Assembly (NCBI GenBank): GCA_937902285.1
Contig: CALGTB010000257.1
Location: 1 to 11,177 of the forward strand
Direction of reading: 5' to 3'
Length of the DNA: 11,177 bases
Source of the DNA: an uncultured Actinomycetes bacterium
Lineage (GTDB): Bacteria; Actinomycetota; Actinomycetes; S36-B12
The translations under genes were made by a program, and so were the position numbers. This document shows, in pieces, positions 1 to 6,713 of the stretch (position 1 is the first letter of the stretch; every line of letters starts with the position of its first letter). The notes below the pieces were generated by a model, which ran no database searches, was not told the origin of the DNA, and was given only the letters and a program-made list of their open reading frames with translations.

Positions 1-1
1 C

Positions 2-820
2 GCTGAGGCAGCGCTCCGTGGCCGGGGCCTGACGATCGTCCACGCCATCCTCCCGTCCGTCGCAGCAGGCAGCCTCGGGGCGGGCCTTGCGCCGTCGCCC
101 GAGCTCATCGGCCAACTGGAGACGAACGCGCACGACCAGCTCGAGGCGCTCGCGACGACACTGCGCCCCCTCGACGTGCTCACCTCGGTCACCATCGGCG
201 GACCCAGCGGGGTGCTTCTGGAGGCCTCGGAGACGGCCGACGTCGTCGTGGTGGGCTCGCGAGGTCGGGGCGGCTTCGCCAGCCTCATCCTCGGCTCCGT
301 CGCAGCCCAGGTGGCCGCGCACGCCGCGTGCCCCGTCGTCACGATCCGCAAGGCACCGGCCGACGACGCCCGCGAGATCGTCGTCGGCATCGACGCGACC
401 CCGGGCTCGGAGGCCGCACTCGCGTTCGCCTTCGACGAGGCCAGCCGCCACGGCTGGACCCTCATCGCCGTCCACGCATGGGACATCCCCGCCTACGACC
501 TGCTGGTGGTGCCCAACGGCCCCGTCCCGGTCGGGCTCGCAGACGTCGCTGACGAGGAGGTCCGGATGTCGGCCGAGGTGCTGGCCGGGTTCCGCGACTC
601 GTACCCCGATGTCGAGGTGCAGGAGCACCTCGTCAAGGGACCACCGGTCTCGTCGATCCTCACGGCGTCGACCAATCCCGCGATGATCGTCGTCGGCACC
701 CGCGGGCACGGCCCCACGGTCGGCGCGCTGCTCGGGTCGATCAGCAACGGCGTGCTCCACAAGGCCACGGTGCCCGTCGCCGTGGTGCCCCGGCCCGCTG
801 CTGTGCCGGATGCGGCGTGA
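2..820 (+). CDS. Tandem universal stress protein (UspA family), 5' end outside window
   Basis: The reading frame is open from the first bases of the window and ends in TGA at 818-820, giving 272 visible residues. Two UspA domains are seen. The first ends with the G-2x-G-9x-G-S nucleotide-binding motif at about visible residues 85-99 (GSRGRGG...LGS). The second begins at about residue 125 (EIVVGIDATPGSEAAL) and has its own G-2x-G-9x-G-S motif at about 232-246 (GTRGHGP...LGS). Tandem Usp proteins are usually near 290 residues, so only a short N-terminal piece, including the first strand and its Asp, is missing. Both visible motifs are of the ATP-binding type. The family acts in the cytoplasm in stress or dormancy adaptation; the exact role is unknown. 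The stop overlaps the GTG of the next gene, so the two are probably translationally coupled. Family assignment is firm; start and promoter cannot be seen. Confidence 0.93.
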   Translation, partial: AEAALRGRGLTIVHAILPSVAAGSLGAGLAPSPELIGQLETNAHDQLEALATTLRPLDVLTSVTIGGPSGVLLEASETADVVVVGSRGRGGFASLILGSVAAQVAAHAACPVVTIRKAPADDAREIVVGIDATPGSEAALAFAFDEASRHGWTLIAVHAWDIPAYDLLVVPNGPVPVGLADVADEEVRMSAEVLAGFRDSYPDVEVQEHLVKGPPVSSILTASTNPAMIVVGTRGHGPTVGALLGSISNGVLHKATVPVAVVPRPAAVPDAA

Positions 821-1233
821 GGGCGGCCCAGTTGGCAGCGCCCCGCCGCGATGCCGTCGTCGCCGAGCTCATGTCACAGCCCGTCCTGACGGTCGAGGTC
901 ACCGAGACGCTGTGGGATGCCTGGCAGCTGCTGTTCGTGTCCGGCCTGCGCCATCTCGTCGTCCTCAACGAGGACGGCTCCAGCCTGGGCGTCCTCAGCG
1001 ACCGCAACATCCTGGCCGAGGTGCCGGCCACCGCGGAGAACCTCAGCAGCCGACGCGTGCGCGACGTGCTCGCCATGGTTCCCCTGATCTCCGTGTCCCC
1101 CGGCCAGTCGCCTCTCGCCGCGGCCCGGGCGATGACGGACAACTCGGTCGAGGCCGTGCCGGTGCTGGACGAGCGGGGCCGGCTCGTGGGCATCATCACC
1201 GAGTCCGACATCGTGCGGTGGCTGGTCAGCTAA
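817..1233 (+). CDS. Two-CBS-domain protein
   Basis: A 138-residue protein made almost wholly of a CBS pair: CBS1 about residues 16-68, closing with GVLSDRNIL, and CBS2 about 82-136, closing with GIITESDIVRWL. CBS pairs typically bind adenosyl ligands (AMP, ATP, SAM) and act as energy or redox sensors; no fused effector domain is present here. The GTG start at 817 overlaps the stop of the upstream Usp gene in a GTGA, which supports this start over later ones and suggests one transcript. Stand-alone CBS proteins beside Usp genes recall mycobacterial dormancy proteins such as Hrp1, but orthology is not shown. The ligand and partner are unknown. Confidence 0.9.
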   Translation: MRAAQLAAPRRDAVVAELMSQPVLTVEVTETLWDAWQLLFVSGLRHLVVLNEDGSSLGVLSDRNILAEVPATAENLSSRRVRDVLAMVPLISVSPGQSPLAAARAMTDNSVEAVPVLDERGRLVGIITESDIVRWLVS

Positions 1234-1250
1234 TCGCACAGCCACACTCA

Positions 1251-1256
1251 TAGGCT
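1251..1256 (+). promoter_or_regulatory. Candidate -10 box of a leaderless orn promoter
   Basis: TAGGCT fits the actinobacterial TANNNT -10 pattern and lies exactly 6 nt before the orn ATG at 1263, so transcription would start at or next to the A of the start codon. No Shine-Dalgarno sequence is visible before orn, which agrees with leaderless translation. A convincing -35 box is not visible. Confidence 0.5.
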
Positions 1257-1262
1257 GTCCGC

Positions 1263-1880
1263 ATGGCCACTTCTGATCGCCTCGTCTGGATCGACTGCGA
1301 GATGACCGGGCTCGACCCCCGCTCCGACGAGCTGGTCGAGATCGCGTGCATCGTCACCGAGGGCGACCTCACCGAGCTCGACGGCGGCGTCAGCATCGTC
1401 ATCAAGCCCAACGACGCCCCTCTGGCCGCCATGGACGACATCGTCGTCGCGATGCACACCGAGTCCGGGCTCATCGACGAGATCCCGCTCGGCACCACGC
1501 TCGAGGACGCCCAGGCCCAGGTGCTCGCCTACGTGCGCAGCCATGTCGACGAGTCACGCAAGGCTCCGCTGGCAGGATCGAGCGTCTACGTCGACCGCGG
1601 CTTCCTGGCCCAGTACATGCCCGAGCTCGACGGCTACCTCCACTACCGCCTCATCGACGTCTCCAGCGTCAAGGAGATGGTGCGCCGCTGGTACCCGCGC
1701 GTGTACTACTCGACGCCGGAGAAGAAGGGCAACCACCGGGCCCTGGGCGACATCCGCGACTCCATCGCCGAGCTGCGCTACTACCGCGACGCGGTGTTCG
1801 TCCCGCAGCCGGGACCGGACTCGTCGACCGCGCAGGCCCTGGGCGAGGCGCACGCCGTGGAGGACGTCCCCCTGCTCTAG
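1263..1880 (+). CDS. orn: Oligoribonuclease, DEDDh 3'-5' exoribonuclease
   Basis: A 205-residue cytoplasmic enzyme that degrades very short RNAs (2-5 nt, especially dinucleotides such as pGpG) to mononucleotides, finishing mRNA decay and cyclic di-GMP breakdown. All catalytic DEDDh residues are present: D11 and E13 in WIDCEMTGLD, D111 in YVDRGFL, H158 and D163 in NHRALGD. Their spacing agrees closely with the E. coli enzyme. The C-terminal tail after about residue 180 is longer than in E. coli and is low in conservation signals. The ATG at 1263 is preferred because WIDCEMTG follows at the usual distance and a -10-like TAGGCT sits 6 nt upstream. It is followed by tRNA-His, an arrangement also seen in mycobacteria. 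Confidence 0.97.
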   Translation: MATSDRLVWIDCEMTGLDPRSDELVEIACIVTEGDLTELDGGVSIVIKPNDAPLAAMDDIVVAMHTESGLIDEIPLGTTLEDAQAQVLAYVRSHVDESRKAPLAGSSVYVDRGFLAQYMPELDGYLHYRLIDVSSVKEMVRRWYPRVYYSTPEKKGNHRALGDIRDSIAELRYYRDAVFVPQPGPDSSTAQALGEAHAVEDVPLL

Positions 1881-1915
1881 CGGTGACCGGTTCGGCCGCG
1901 CGCGGGGCAGGTGGG

Positions 1916-1921
1916 TAGAGT
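1916..1921 (+). promoter_or_regulatory. Candidate -10 box for tRNA-His
   Basis: TAGAGT matches TANNNT and lies 36 bp after the orn stop and about 75 bp before the tRNA. A weak TTCGGC at 1891-1896 could be a -35 box, but the 19-bp spacing is long. Read-through from orn is the alternative source of the tRNA transcript. Confidence 0.3.
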
Positions 1922-1926
1922 GTGGC

Positions 1927-1944
1927 TCCCGCGTTCGCGCGGGA
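1927..1944 (+). terminator. Perfect 7-bp hairpin with TTCG loop between orn and tRNA-His
   Basis: TCCCGCG at 1927-1933 pairs perfectly with CGCGGGA at 1938-1944 around a TTCG tetraloop. There is no T-tract after it, so it is not a classical intrinsic terminator. It could be a T-less actinobacterial terminator for orn, a 3' stabiliser of orn mRNA, or a structure in the leader of the pre-tRNA. The pairing is certain; the role is inferred. Confidence 0.35.
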
Positions 1945-1995
1945 TGACATGCGCGGCCCAGGCGGGAACGTCGAAGCCGCACGATGCGTGCCATG

Positions 1996-2071
1996 GTGGG
2001 TGTAGCTCAGCTGGTAGAGCACCTGGTTGTGGTCCAGGTGGCCGCGGGTTCAAGTCCCGTCACTCACCCCA
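1996..2071 (+). tRNA. tRNA-His (anticodon GTG)
   Basis: The cloverleaf folds completely. Acceptor strands are GTGGGTG (1996-2002) and CACTCAC (2061-2067), with one G-U pair. The D arm is GCTC/GAGC, the anticodon stem CCTGG/CCAGG around loop TTGTGGT, and the T arm GCGGG-TTCAAGT-CCCGT. Discriminator C is at 2068 and CCA is encoded at 2069-2071. The base before the acceptor (1995) is G, matching the G-1 that opposes C73 and is required by histidyl-tRNA synthetase. The 3' part of this gene is repeated at 6714-6741, marking it as an integration site; the gene itself remains intact. Confidence 0.97.
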
Positions 2072-2075
2072 CGCA
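2048..2075 (+). repeat. attL-like direct repeat at the tRNA-His 3' end
   Basis: The segment from the T loop of tRNA-His through CCA plus four flanking bases (ACGC/A region) is repeated at 6714-6741. Bases 2054-2075 match 6720-6741 perfectly over 22 bp; extending left to 2048 adds one mismatch (A2053 versus C6719). The identity breaks on both sides (2047 and 2076). The overlap with the tRNA T arm and acceptor is the typical core used by tyrosine recombinases. Confidence 0.85.
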
Positions 2076-2325
2076 TGATCGTTTGAATGCGCCAGCCTTC
2101 GATCGAGGGTCGCGGCGACTTCGACCGCACCTGCCACCCCTTGAGCCCCTCACGCCGTCTCGCCCCTCCTCGGGGGCTGCGCTGGGTCACCGAGAAGGCG
2201 ACCGTGAATCAGGGAGTCCGTCAGGAGCCCTGAGCTCCACGTGGTGATCCTCTTTGACGGACCGTGGACTTGCCGCGCCTCGATGAGACGCGGGCTTCCG
2301 CATCGCCGACGAGGGGTAGGCGCTC
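2072..2325. other. Non-coding left end of the island
   Basis: I see no convincing gene here. It holds a small GC hairpin without a T-tract (GCCCC 2162-2166 with GGGGC 2173-2177), a short palindromic pair GGAGC/GCTCC around 2224-2238, and a lone -35-like TTGACG at 2254-2259 with no good -10 box at the right distance. In tRNA islands the integrase usually lies at an end like this; none is found. The segment probably carries recombinase arm sites and/or the promoter of the regulator gene. Confidence 0.4.
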
Positions 2326-4014
2326 GTGAGATACGTTCGGGCGATGCCGTCCGATCGAGTCCTGCAACTCCGGCAAGCGCTCGACGTTCTCGTCGCCGGG
2401 GAATCGGGCGACGCGGCGATTCCAGACGGCGACGACCCCTGGGCCCTGGCATTGCGGGCTTTCGCAGCCTCTTGGTGGCTGAACCACGTGGAGGCCAGGG
2501 ACTATGCCGATCGCGCGATAGGCGCGCTTCCGAATCCACACAGCGCCGACCCGCAGGCGACAGTGTTGGCGTATGCGACTCGTGTCCTTGCTGGGGCAGG
2601 CACCGGCCTCAAGGGAACGTGGAGCGAGGTAGGCGTCGGGTTGAGCCCGACCGGAGACCTGCTGATCGACTCGATCCCGCACCTTGTGGAGATCGACGAT
2701 CCATCAGACGGGTCGGACTTCGCACGTCACGTACTTGCAGAGGCCGCCTTGGCTTGCGGGCGCGTCGCCGTGGCGGACCAGATCGACGATGCAGGTGGGG
2801 CGGGTGAGCTGCTTGCCGGTCATCCATATGGAACCGTCATGACGGTCCTGGCAGCGCGCATCGCAAGCTTCGGTGGCCGGATCGATGACGCTCGGGTACT
2901 GCTCGACGGATTGCCTGAGACCGGCACGCCACGGCTTGAGCAACTCGTCCTGGCTACGAGATCGCTCGTCGATGGCAATGCCGCGGCACCGATGGCTGTC
3001 CGCGACCTCGCTGCCCGGATCGAGTCGGAGGGTCGTGTCCTCGCCGACCGCCTCGAACTCGGCTGCGTCATGCTCTGCGCCTACGGGCTTGTTGCCATCG
3101 GAGACGTCACCCGCGCAGCAGCGCTCGTCGGCACATTCGACATGAGCCGCGCGATGGTCATCGACAAGGTCCTGGCCCTGGAGCTCGTTGTTGCTGCGGC
3201 AGAGCGCACGGGCGACCGGTGGACCGCCGAGGCGGCCCTCGTCGCGGCTGAGGAGCACGCGGACGATCCCATCGCCAAGAGCACGCTCGATCGGATGCGC
3301 GGGCGCGTCGCGCTGCTGGCCGGCGCGCCGGATGATGCCCTAGTCGTAGCCGAACGGGCCATCGATCGTGCCGATGGTGAAGGGCGGGCAATCGAGGCGG
3401 CCGAGGGCCGGATCGTGGCCGCGCGGGCCCGGGTGGCGTCAGGCAGGGGCGGCGCTGCTGCACGAGGTCTCGAATTGCCAGTAGCCGCAGCTGACGCCAG
3501 CGGTCACCGAGCCTTCCGTCGGGCGGCCGGCAGGACCCTTAGGGGAACGGGTCGGCGATTGCGGCCGCTGCCGGGAAGCGAGGCGGCCGGCCTGTCGGAA
3601 CGGGAGCGGGAGGTGCTGACTCTCATGCTGGAGGGCAAGGAGAACTCCGACATCGCCATGGAGTTGCACATCTCCCCCCACACGGCCCGGTCGCACGTCT
3701 CTCGCGTTCTGGCGGCCTACGGAACCACGACCCGCTCCACGCTGGCTGCACGCGTGGCAGCGTCCATGCAGGACACGAACACGGCCGCACGCGCGGGCGT
3801 GGCCTTGGGCGAGCTCACACCACGCCAATCCGCTGTCGTCGAGCATGTGTTGACCGGTGCGTCGAATGCGGACATCGCTTCAGGACTGGGCATCTCAGTG
3901 CGAACGGTGGAGAAGCATGTGAACGACGCCATGCACCGATGGCGGGTGGGCAGCCGGGTGGCGCTCATCCTGCGAGGTGCGGGCATCGAGGTCGACGCAT
4001 GCCCCGAGAAATAG
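2326..4014 (+). CDS. LuxR-family regulator with two tandem C-terminal HTH domains
   Basis: A 562-residue predicted cytoplasmic transcription factor. Residues 1 to about 415 are mostly Ala/Leu/Arg-rich helices, TPR-like in character, resembling the helical middle of large LAL/MalT-type regulators, but there is no Walker A motif and no receiver domain. Two LuxR/GerE-type HTH domains follow: about 422-478 (LSEREREVLTLM...ISPHTARSHVSRVL) and about 496-552 (LTPRQSAVVEHV...ISVRTVEKHVNDAM). Both keep the conserved E/Q-V-L, N-x-x-I-A and T-V/A-x-x-H-V pattern; tandem copies are unusual. GTG at 2326 is chosen because GAGGGG (2311-2316) stands 9 nt upstream; ATG 2344 is an in-frame alternative. It is the first gene of the island, and the next gene has the same GAGGGGTA leader, so it may control the lipoproteins; this is inference. 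The inducing signal is unknown. Confidence 0.85.
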   Translation: MRYVRAMPSDRVLQLRQALDVLVAGESGDAAIPDGDDPWALALRAFAASWWLNHVEARDYADRAIGALPNPHSADPQATVLAYATRVLAGAGTGLKGTWSEVGVGLSPTGDLLIDSIPHLVEIDDPSDGSDFARHVLAEAALACGRVAVADQIDDAGGAGELLAGHPYGTVMTVLAARIASFGGRIDDARVLLDGLPETGTPRLEQLVLATRSLVDGNAAAPMAVRDLAARIESEGRVLADRLELGCVMLCAYGLVAIGDVTRAAALVGTFDMSRAMVIDKVLALELVVAAAERTGDRWTAEAALVAAEEHADDPIAKSTLDRMRGRVALLAGAPDDALVVAERAIDRADGEGRAIEAAEGRIVAARARVASGRGGAAARGLELPVAAADASGHRAFRRAAGRTLRGTGRRLRPLPGSEAAGLSEREREVLTLMLEGKENSDIAMELHISPHTARSHVSRVLAAYGTTTRSTLAARVAASMQDTNTAARAGVALGELTPRQSAVVEHVLTGASNADIASGLGISVRTVEKHVNDAMHRWRVGSRVALILRGAGIEVDACPEK

Positions 4015-4062
4015 GCCGCAACCACACTGTCGGCGAGACGCTCCGTTGAGGGGTACTTGGGC

Positions 4063-5952
4063 ATGTACACGATCGGCACGTCGACCGCCCGCCGGCTCGT
4101 CGGTCTCGCCGCGGCCATCGCCTTCGTGGCAGCGTCACTGGCCGGTTGCTCATCCGATGCGCCCTCTGACGCAATAGAGGCCTCGGCTGCGGACCGGACC
4201 GCTGAGATGGGCGTGCAGTTCGGTGATCTCGGGATCGCGGTGGTTCCGTTCGAGGGCGGAGACCCGCTCTACGACGTGACCGGAGAGATCGTCCTGACCC
4301 TCACAGACTGGCAACTGTCCTCGATCGCCGCCGCGACGCCTCCCGCACCTGAAGGCGAGGACGTTGCCCGCCAATGGTCTGGGGTAGCCACCGAAGCTCT
4401 TGACGGCATCACTGCTGCGCTTCCGCCGATCGCTGGTGCGGAATCGCTGACCCCGACATCGGTCATTCAGGCGTGGTGGCGAGCCACGGATACAAGCCGA
4501 GCCGCTGCCGCGCGCGACATGGTCCCAGCCCCGGTTCGCGACTCGACGGGGACGATCCCCAGCGCTGTTCTCGCGCTCTTCGTCGCTGACGGTCTGGCAG
4601 ACGCGGGTCGAGTTGTCGAACCCAGCCAGATATCTGTTGCCATGGGAGATGGGGATACGCGCATCCTCGCCCTGGGGACGGACGTGGCAGTCCCGCTGGC
4701 CGACGTGGACCCATGCGACTCGATCTCCTCCGCAATCGCCGACGTCAACGAGTTCCTTGACTCGATGGGCGAGCTCGGGTCTGTGATGAAGGGCGCCATC
4801 ACCGAGGCGGTCGGAGCTCTCGATGCGGCGAGCGGCGGAGTGATCAGCGCGATCAAGCGCGTCATCGCGGTGGCGAACCTCGTCCTCAACACCGCGTCAC
4901 TTCTCACCCCCTGGACGGTTTCACTCGCGATCGATCCGCCGACGGGCCAAGTTGTCGCGTTCGACAAGGCAGCATCCGTCGGAACCACATCGACCGTTAC
5001 CGTTTCCCTCGACGGAGTGGCGGCTACGCCCCCAGCGGGCGTGCAGAGTTGCTTGGGTCTCCTCGGCATCGTCGATCCGACGAGTCAGCAGGGATCGGAC
5101 CTCACCTGGGGAAGCTGGGACGGTTTCGTGGACAGGGTCAGCCCGTCCTTGATCACACCGCCGGCGAATGGCGGGCCAAGCCGGCTCGGCGCCGACAACA
5201 CCGCGTCCATGACTGTCGGGTCCGGTGTCGAGGTGAGCGATGCGAAGAAGCACCTGCCCGTGGTTGATACAACTCCGTCAATCACCGTCTCTGTGGAACG
5301 CGCCGACGTGAAGAAGCTCACCAGTTGGATCCGCGCGCAGGACTCAGCAATCGTCCAGAGCGTTCTCGGCGGCACCTTGGAAGCCATCGCTACTGCGGTG
5401 GAGCTGGCGGCAAACCCCAACTCGACGACCCTCCAGATTCCTGTGGGCTACTGGGTTCCCGATGAGACGCCGGACCCGGATCCCGCCGACGTCGAGTCGC
5501 CGCCTGTCGCACAGCCTCCCGCGGATCCGCCCGCGCCGCCTGGCCCCGAGAACCTCATCGACTGCATGGACTACCGCATCGTTGAGCAGATCATGAAGGT
5601 GAAGGTCACTCGGATCGAGTACGGCGAATGGGACGGAATGAAGAACCCCTTCGTATCTGGGGAGAAGATCCAGGCATGCAAGTACTACGTCGGCGGCTCA
5701 GGCTCGATGGTCGTGATCGAACAACCCTTCTTCATCGCCAACGCAGACGCAGCAACCGACGCCGGATTCATGGGGATCCTGAACGAGCGGGGATGCAGCC
5801 TCGCGTCGGGGCTACTGGACACGGGGAAGAACGTCACGAGCTACTTCGTCTACAGCGGCGACACCCTGGGCGGGACCTTCCTCTACCAACTTGAGGTGAA
5901 CCAATCGGCGAAGAAGCTCCGCACCCTCGCTGCCGCTGCCGGACTCTGCTAG
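4063..5952 (+). CDS. Large predicted lipoprotein of unknown function
   Basis: A 629-residue secreted lipoprotein. The signal peptide has Arg-Arg at 10-11, a hydrophobic stretch, and lipobox LAGC with the lipidated cysteine at C29. The body (about 30-465) is not recognised; it includes a long Ala-rich helical part around 219-280 and Ser/Thr-rich strand-like parts. A Pro/Asp linker (about 466-498) leads to a C-terminal domain (about 499-629) with four cysteines (C501, C539, C578, C629), the last being the final residue, suggesting two disulfides outside the membrane. That domain faintly recalls DUF3558-type actinobacterial lipoprotein domains, but I cannot confirm this. ATG 4063 is chosen over TTG 4057 because GAGGGG (4048-4053) lies 9 nt before it. 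It starts 48 bp after the LuxR gene and is followed at 34 bp by a second lipoprotein gene. A role at the cell surface is likely; function unknown. Confidence 0.85.
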   Translation: MYTIGTSTARRLVGLAAAIAFVAASLAGCSSDAPSDAIEASAADRTAEMGVQFGDLGIAVVPFEGGDPLYDVTGEIVLTLTDWQLSSIAAATPPAPEGEDVARQWSGVATEALDGITAALPPIAGAESLTPTSVIQAWWRATDTSRAAAARDMVPAPVRDSTGTIPSAVLALFVADGLADAGRVVEPSQISVAMGDGDTRILALGTDVAVPLADVDPCDSISSAIADVNEFLDSMGELGSVMKGAITEAVGALDAASGGVISAIKRVIAVANLVLNTASLLTPWTVSLAIDPPTGQVVAFDKAASVGTTSTVTVSLDGVAATPPAGVQSCLGLLGIVDPTSQQGSDLTWGSWDGFVDRVSPSLITPPANGGPSRLGADNTASMTVGSGVEVSDAKKHLPVVDTTPSITVSVERADVKKLTSWIRAQDSAIVQSVLGGTLEAIATAVELAANPNSTTLQIPVGYWVPDETPDPDPADVESPPVAQPPADPPAPPGPENLIDCMDYRIVEQIMKVKVTRIEYGEWDGMKNPFVSGEKIQACKYYVGGSGSMVVIEQPFFIANADAATDAGFMGILNERGCSLASGLLDTGKNVTSYFVYSGDTLGGTFLYQLEVNQSAKKLRTLAAAAGLC

Positions 5953-5972
5953 CACCTATGGACCATCAACCC

Positions 5973-5978
5973 AAGGAG
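5973..5978 (+). promoter_or_regulatory. Ribosome binding site of the 175-aa lipoprotein gene
   Basis: AAGGAG lies 8 nt before ATG 5987. It is a near-ideal Shine-Dalgarno sequence and fixes the start of this gene, which begins 34 bp after the previous stop. Confidence 0.7.
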
Positions 5979-5986
5979 ACGACCAC

Positions 5987-6514
5987 ATGACACGCACTTC
6001 AGCCCGCACCCGTCGACCGGCCGTAGTGGCCGCCCTGACCGGACTGGCCCTCGCGGCAGCGCTTGTCAGCGGGTGCAGCGGTGGAACGTCCACAGAAGGT
6101 GATGGCACCGTCGCTGCCCCGCAGCCCGTGGCATCCGATGGCGCGTCGGCGTCAGACCAATCGCCGGAAGTGCCCGCAGAGGAGGGCAGTGACGACGCTG
6201 GGGCAGCGAACTCGGGGGCGACCGTGCCGGACGGATGGCCGGAGGCAGTGCTCGTCCCGGCGGGCGAGACGCTGCTGACCACGCCGCGCGGTGGCGGCTG
6301 GGACCTGCTGATCCAAGGAATCGACGAATCCGAGTTGAGGTCGCTGATCGATCAGATGACCTCCGGCGGTTTCACCTCCCCAGGCGTGACGGACATGGGG
6401 GGCGGCGCATGGATCGCCGAGCTCACCGGTCCGGTCGGGGTCGTCACCTACTCGTACGAGGCAGGTGGCGCAGGCGTGCCGAACGTTCGAGTCGTCTTCG
6501 TGCCGTCGGGCTGA
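5987..6514 (+). CDS. Small predicted lipoprotein of unknown function
   Basis: A 175-residue exported lipoprotein. The N-terminus has several Arg residues, a hydrophobic core, and lipobox VSGC with the lipidated cysteine at C30. Residues 31 to about 80 are a low-complexity Ser/Ala/Gly/Glu linker typical of surface-tethered proteins. A compact domain from about 82 to 175 begins with DGWPEAVLVPAG and contains predicted strands with one helix around 113-126; it resembles small uncharacterised actinobacterial lipoproteins with a GWP-x-x-V-x-x-P opening, but I cannot name a family. There are no cysteines apart from the lipobox one. It follows the larger lipoprotein at 34 bp, very likely in the same operon, and both probably sit on the outer face of the membrane. 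It is the last gene of the island. Confidence 0.82.
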   Translation: MTRTSARTRRPAVVAALTGLALAAALVSGCSGGTSTEGDGTVAAPQPVASDGASASDQSPEVPAEEGSDDAGAANSGATVPDGWPEAVLVPAGETLLTTPRGGGWDLLIQGIDESELRSLIDQMTSGGFTSPGVTDMGGGAWIAELTGPVGVVTYSYEAGGAGVPNVRVVFVPSG

Positions 6515-6518
6515 CGTC

Positions 6519-6553
6519 GCCGGGACTGCCCTTCGGAGGAGTCGACTCCCGGC
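6519..6553 (+). terminator. Possible terminator hairpin after the lipoprotein operon
   Basis: GCCGGGA at 6519-6525 pairs perfectly with TCCCGGC at 6547-6553. The 21-nt loop holds a small inner CCT/AGG pairing (6530-6532 with 6537-6539). It begins 5 nt after the stop at 6514. No T-tract follows, so termination is only possible, not shown. Confidence 0.35.
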
Positions 6554-6713
6554 TGATCGGACTGGCCGCCGGCAGGTGAGCCATTAAGCGCCGTGACTTG
6601 CGCCTGGGAGTCTGCGCAACCGCGTCCACCCGTATGCAGTCTTCGCGCGGGAACGCTCCCCTTCACGAGCCAACGTATTCCCGTGCAACCTCTTTCCCAC
6701 GAGGGATGACGTC

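Noticed and set aside
2162..2177. GCCCC/GGGGC hairpin as a tRNA-His terminator
   Set aside because: Only a 5-bp stem, no T-tract and about 90 bp past the tRNA; too weak to call.
1984..2247. Plus-strand frame starting before and reading through tRNA-His
   Set aside because: It overlaps the tRNA completely and has no ribosome site or recognisable product.
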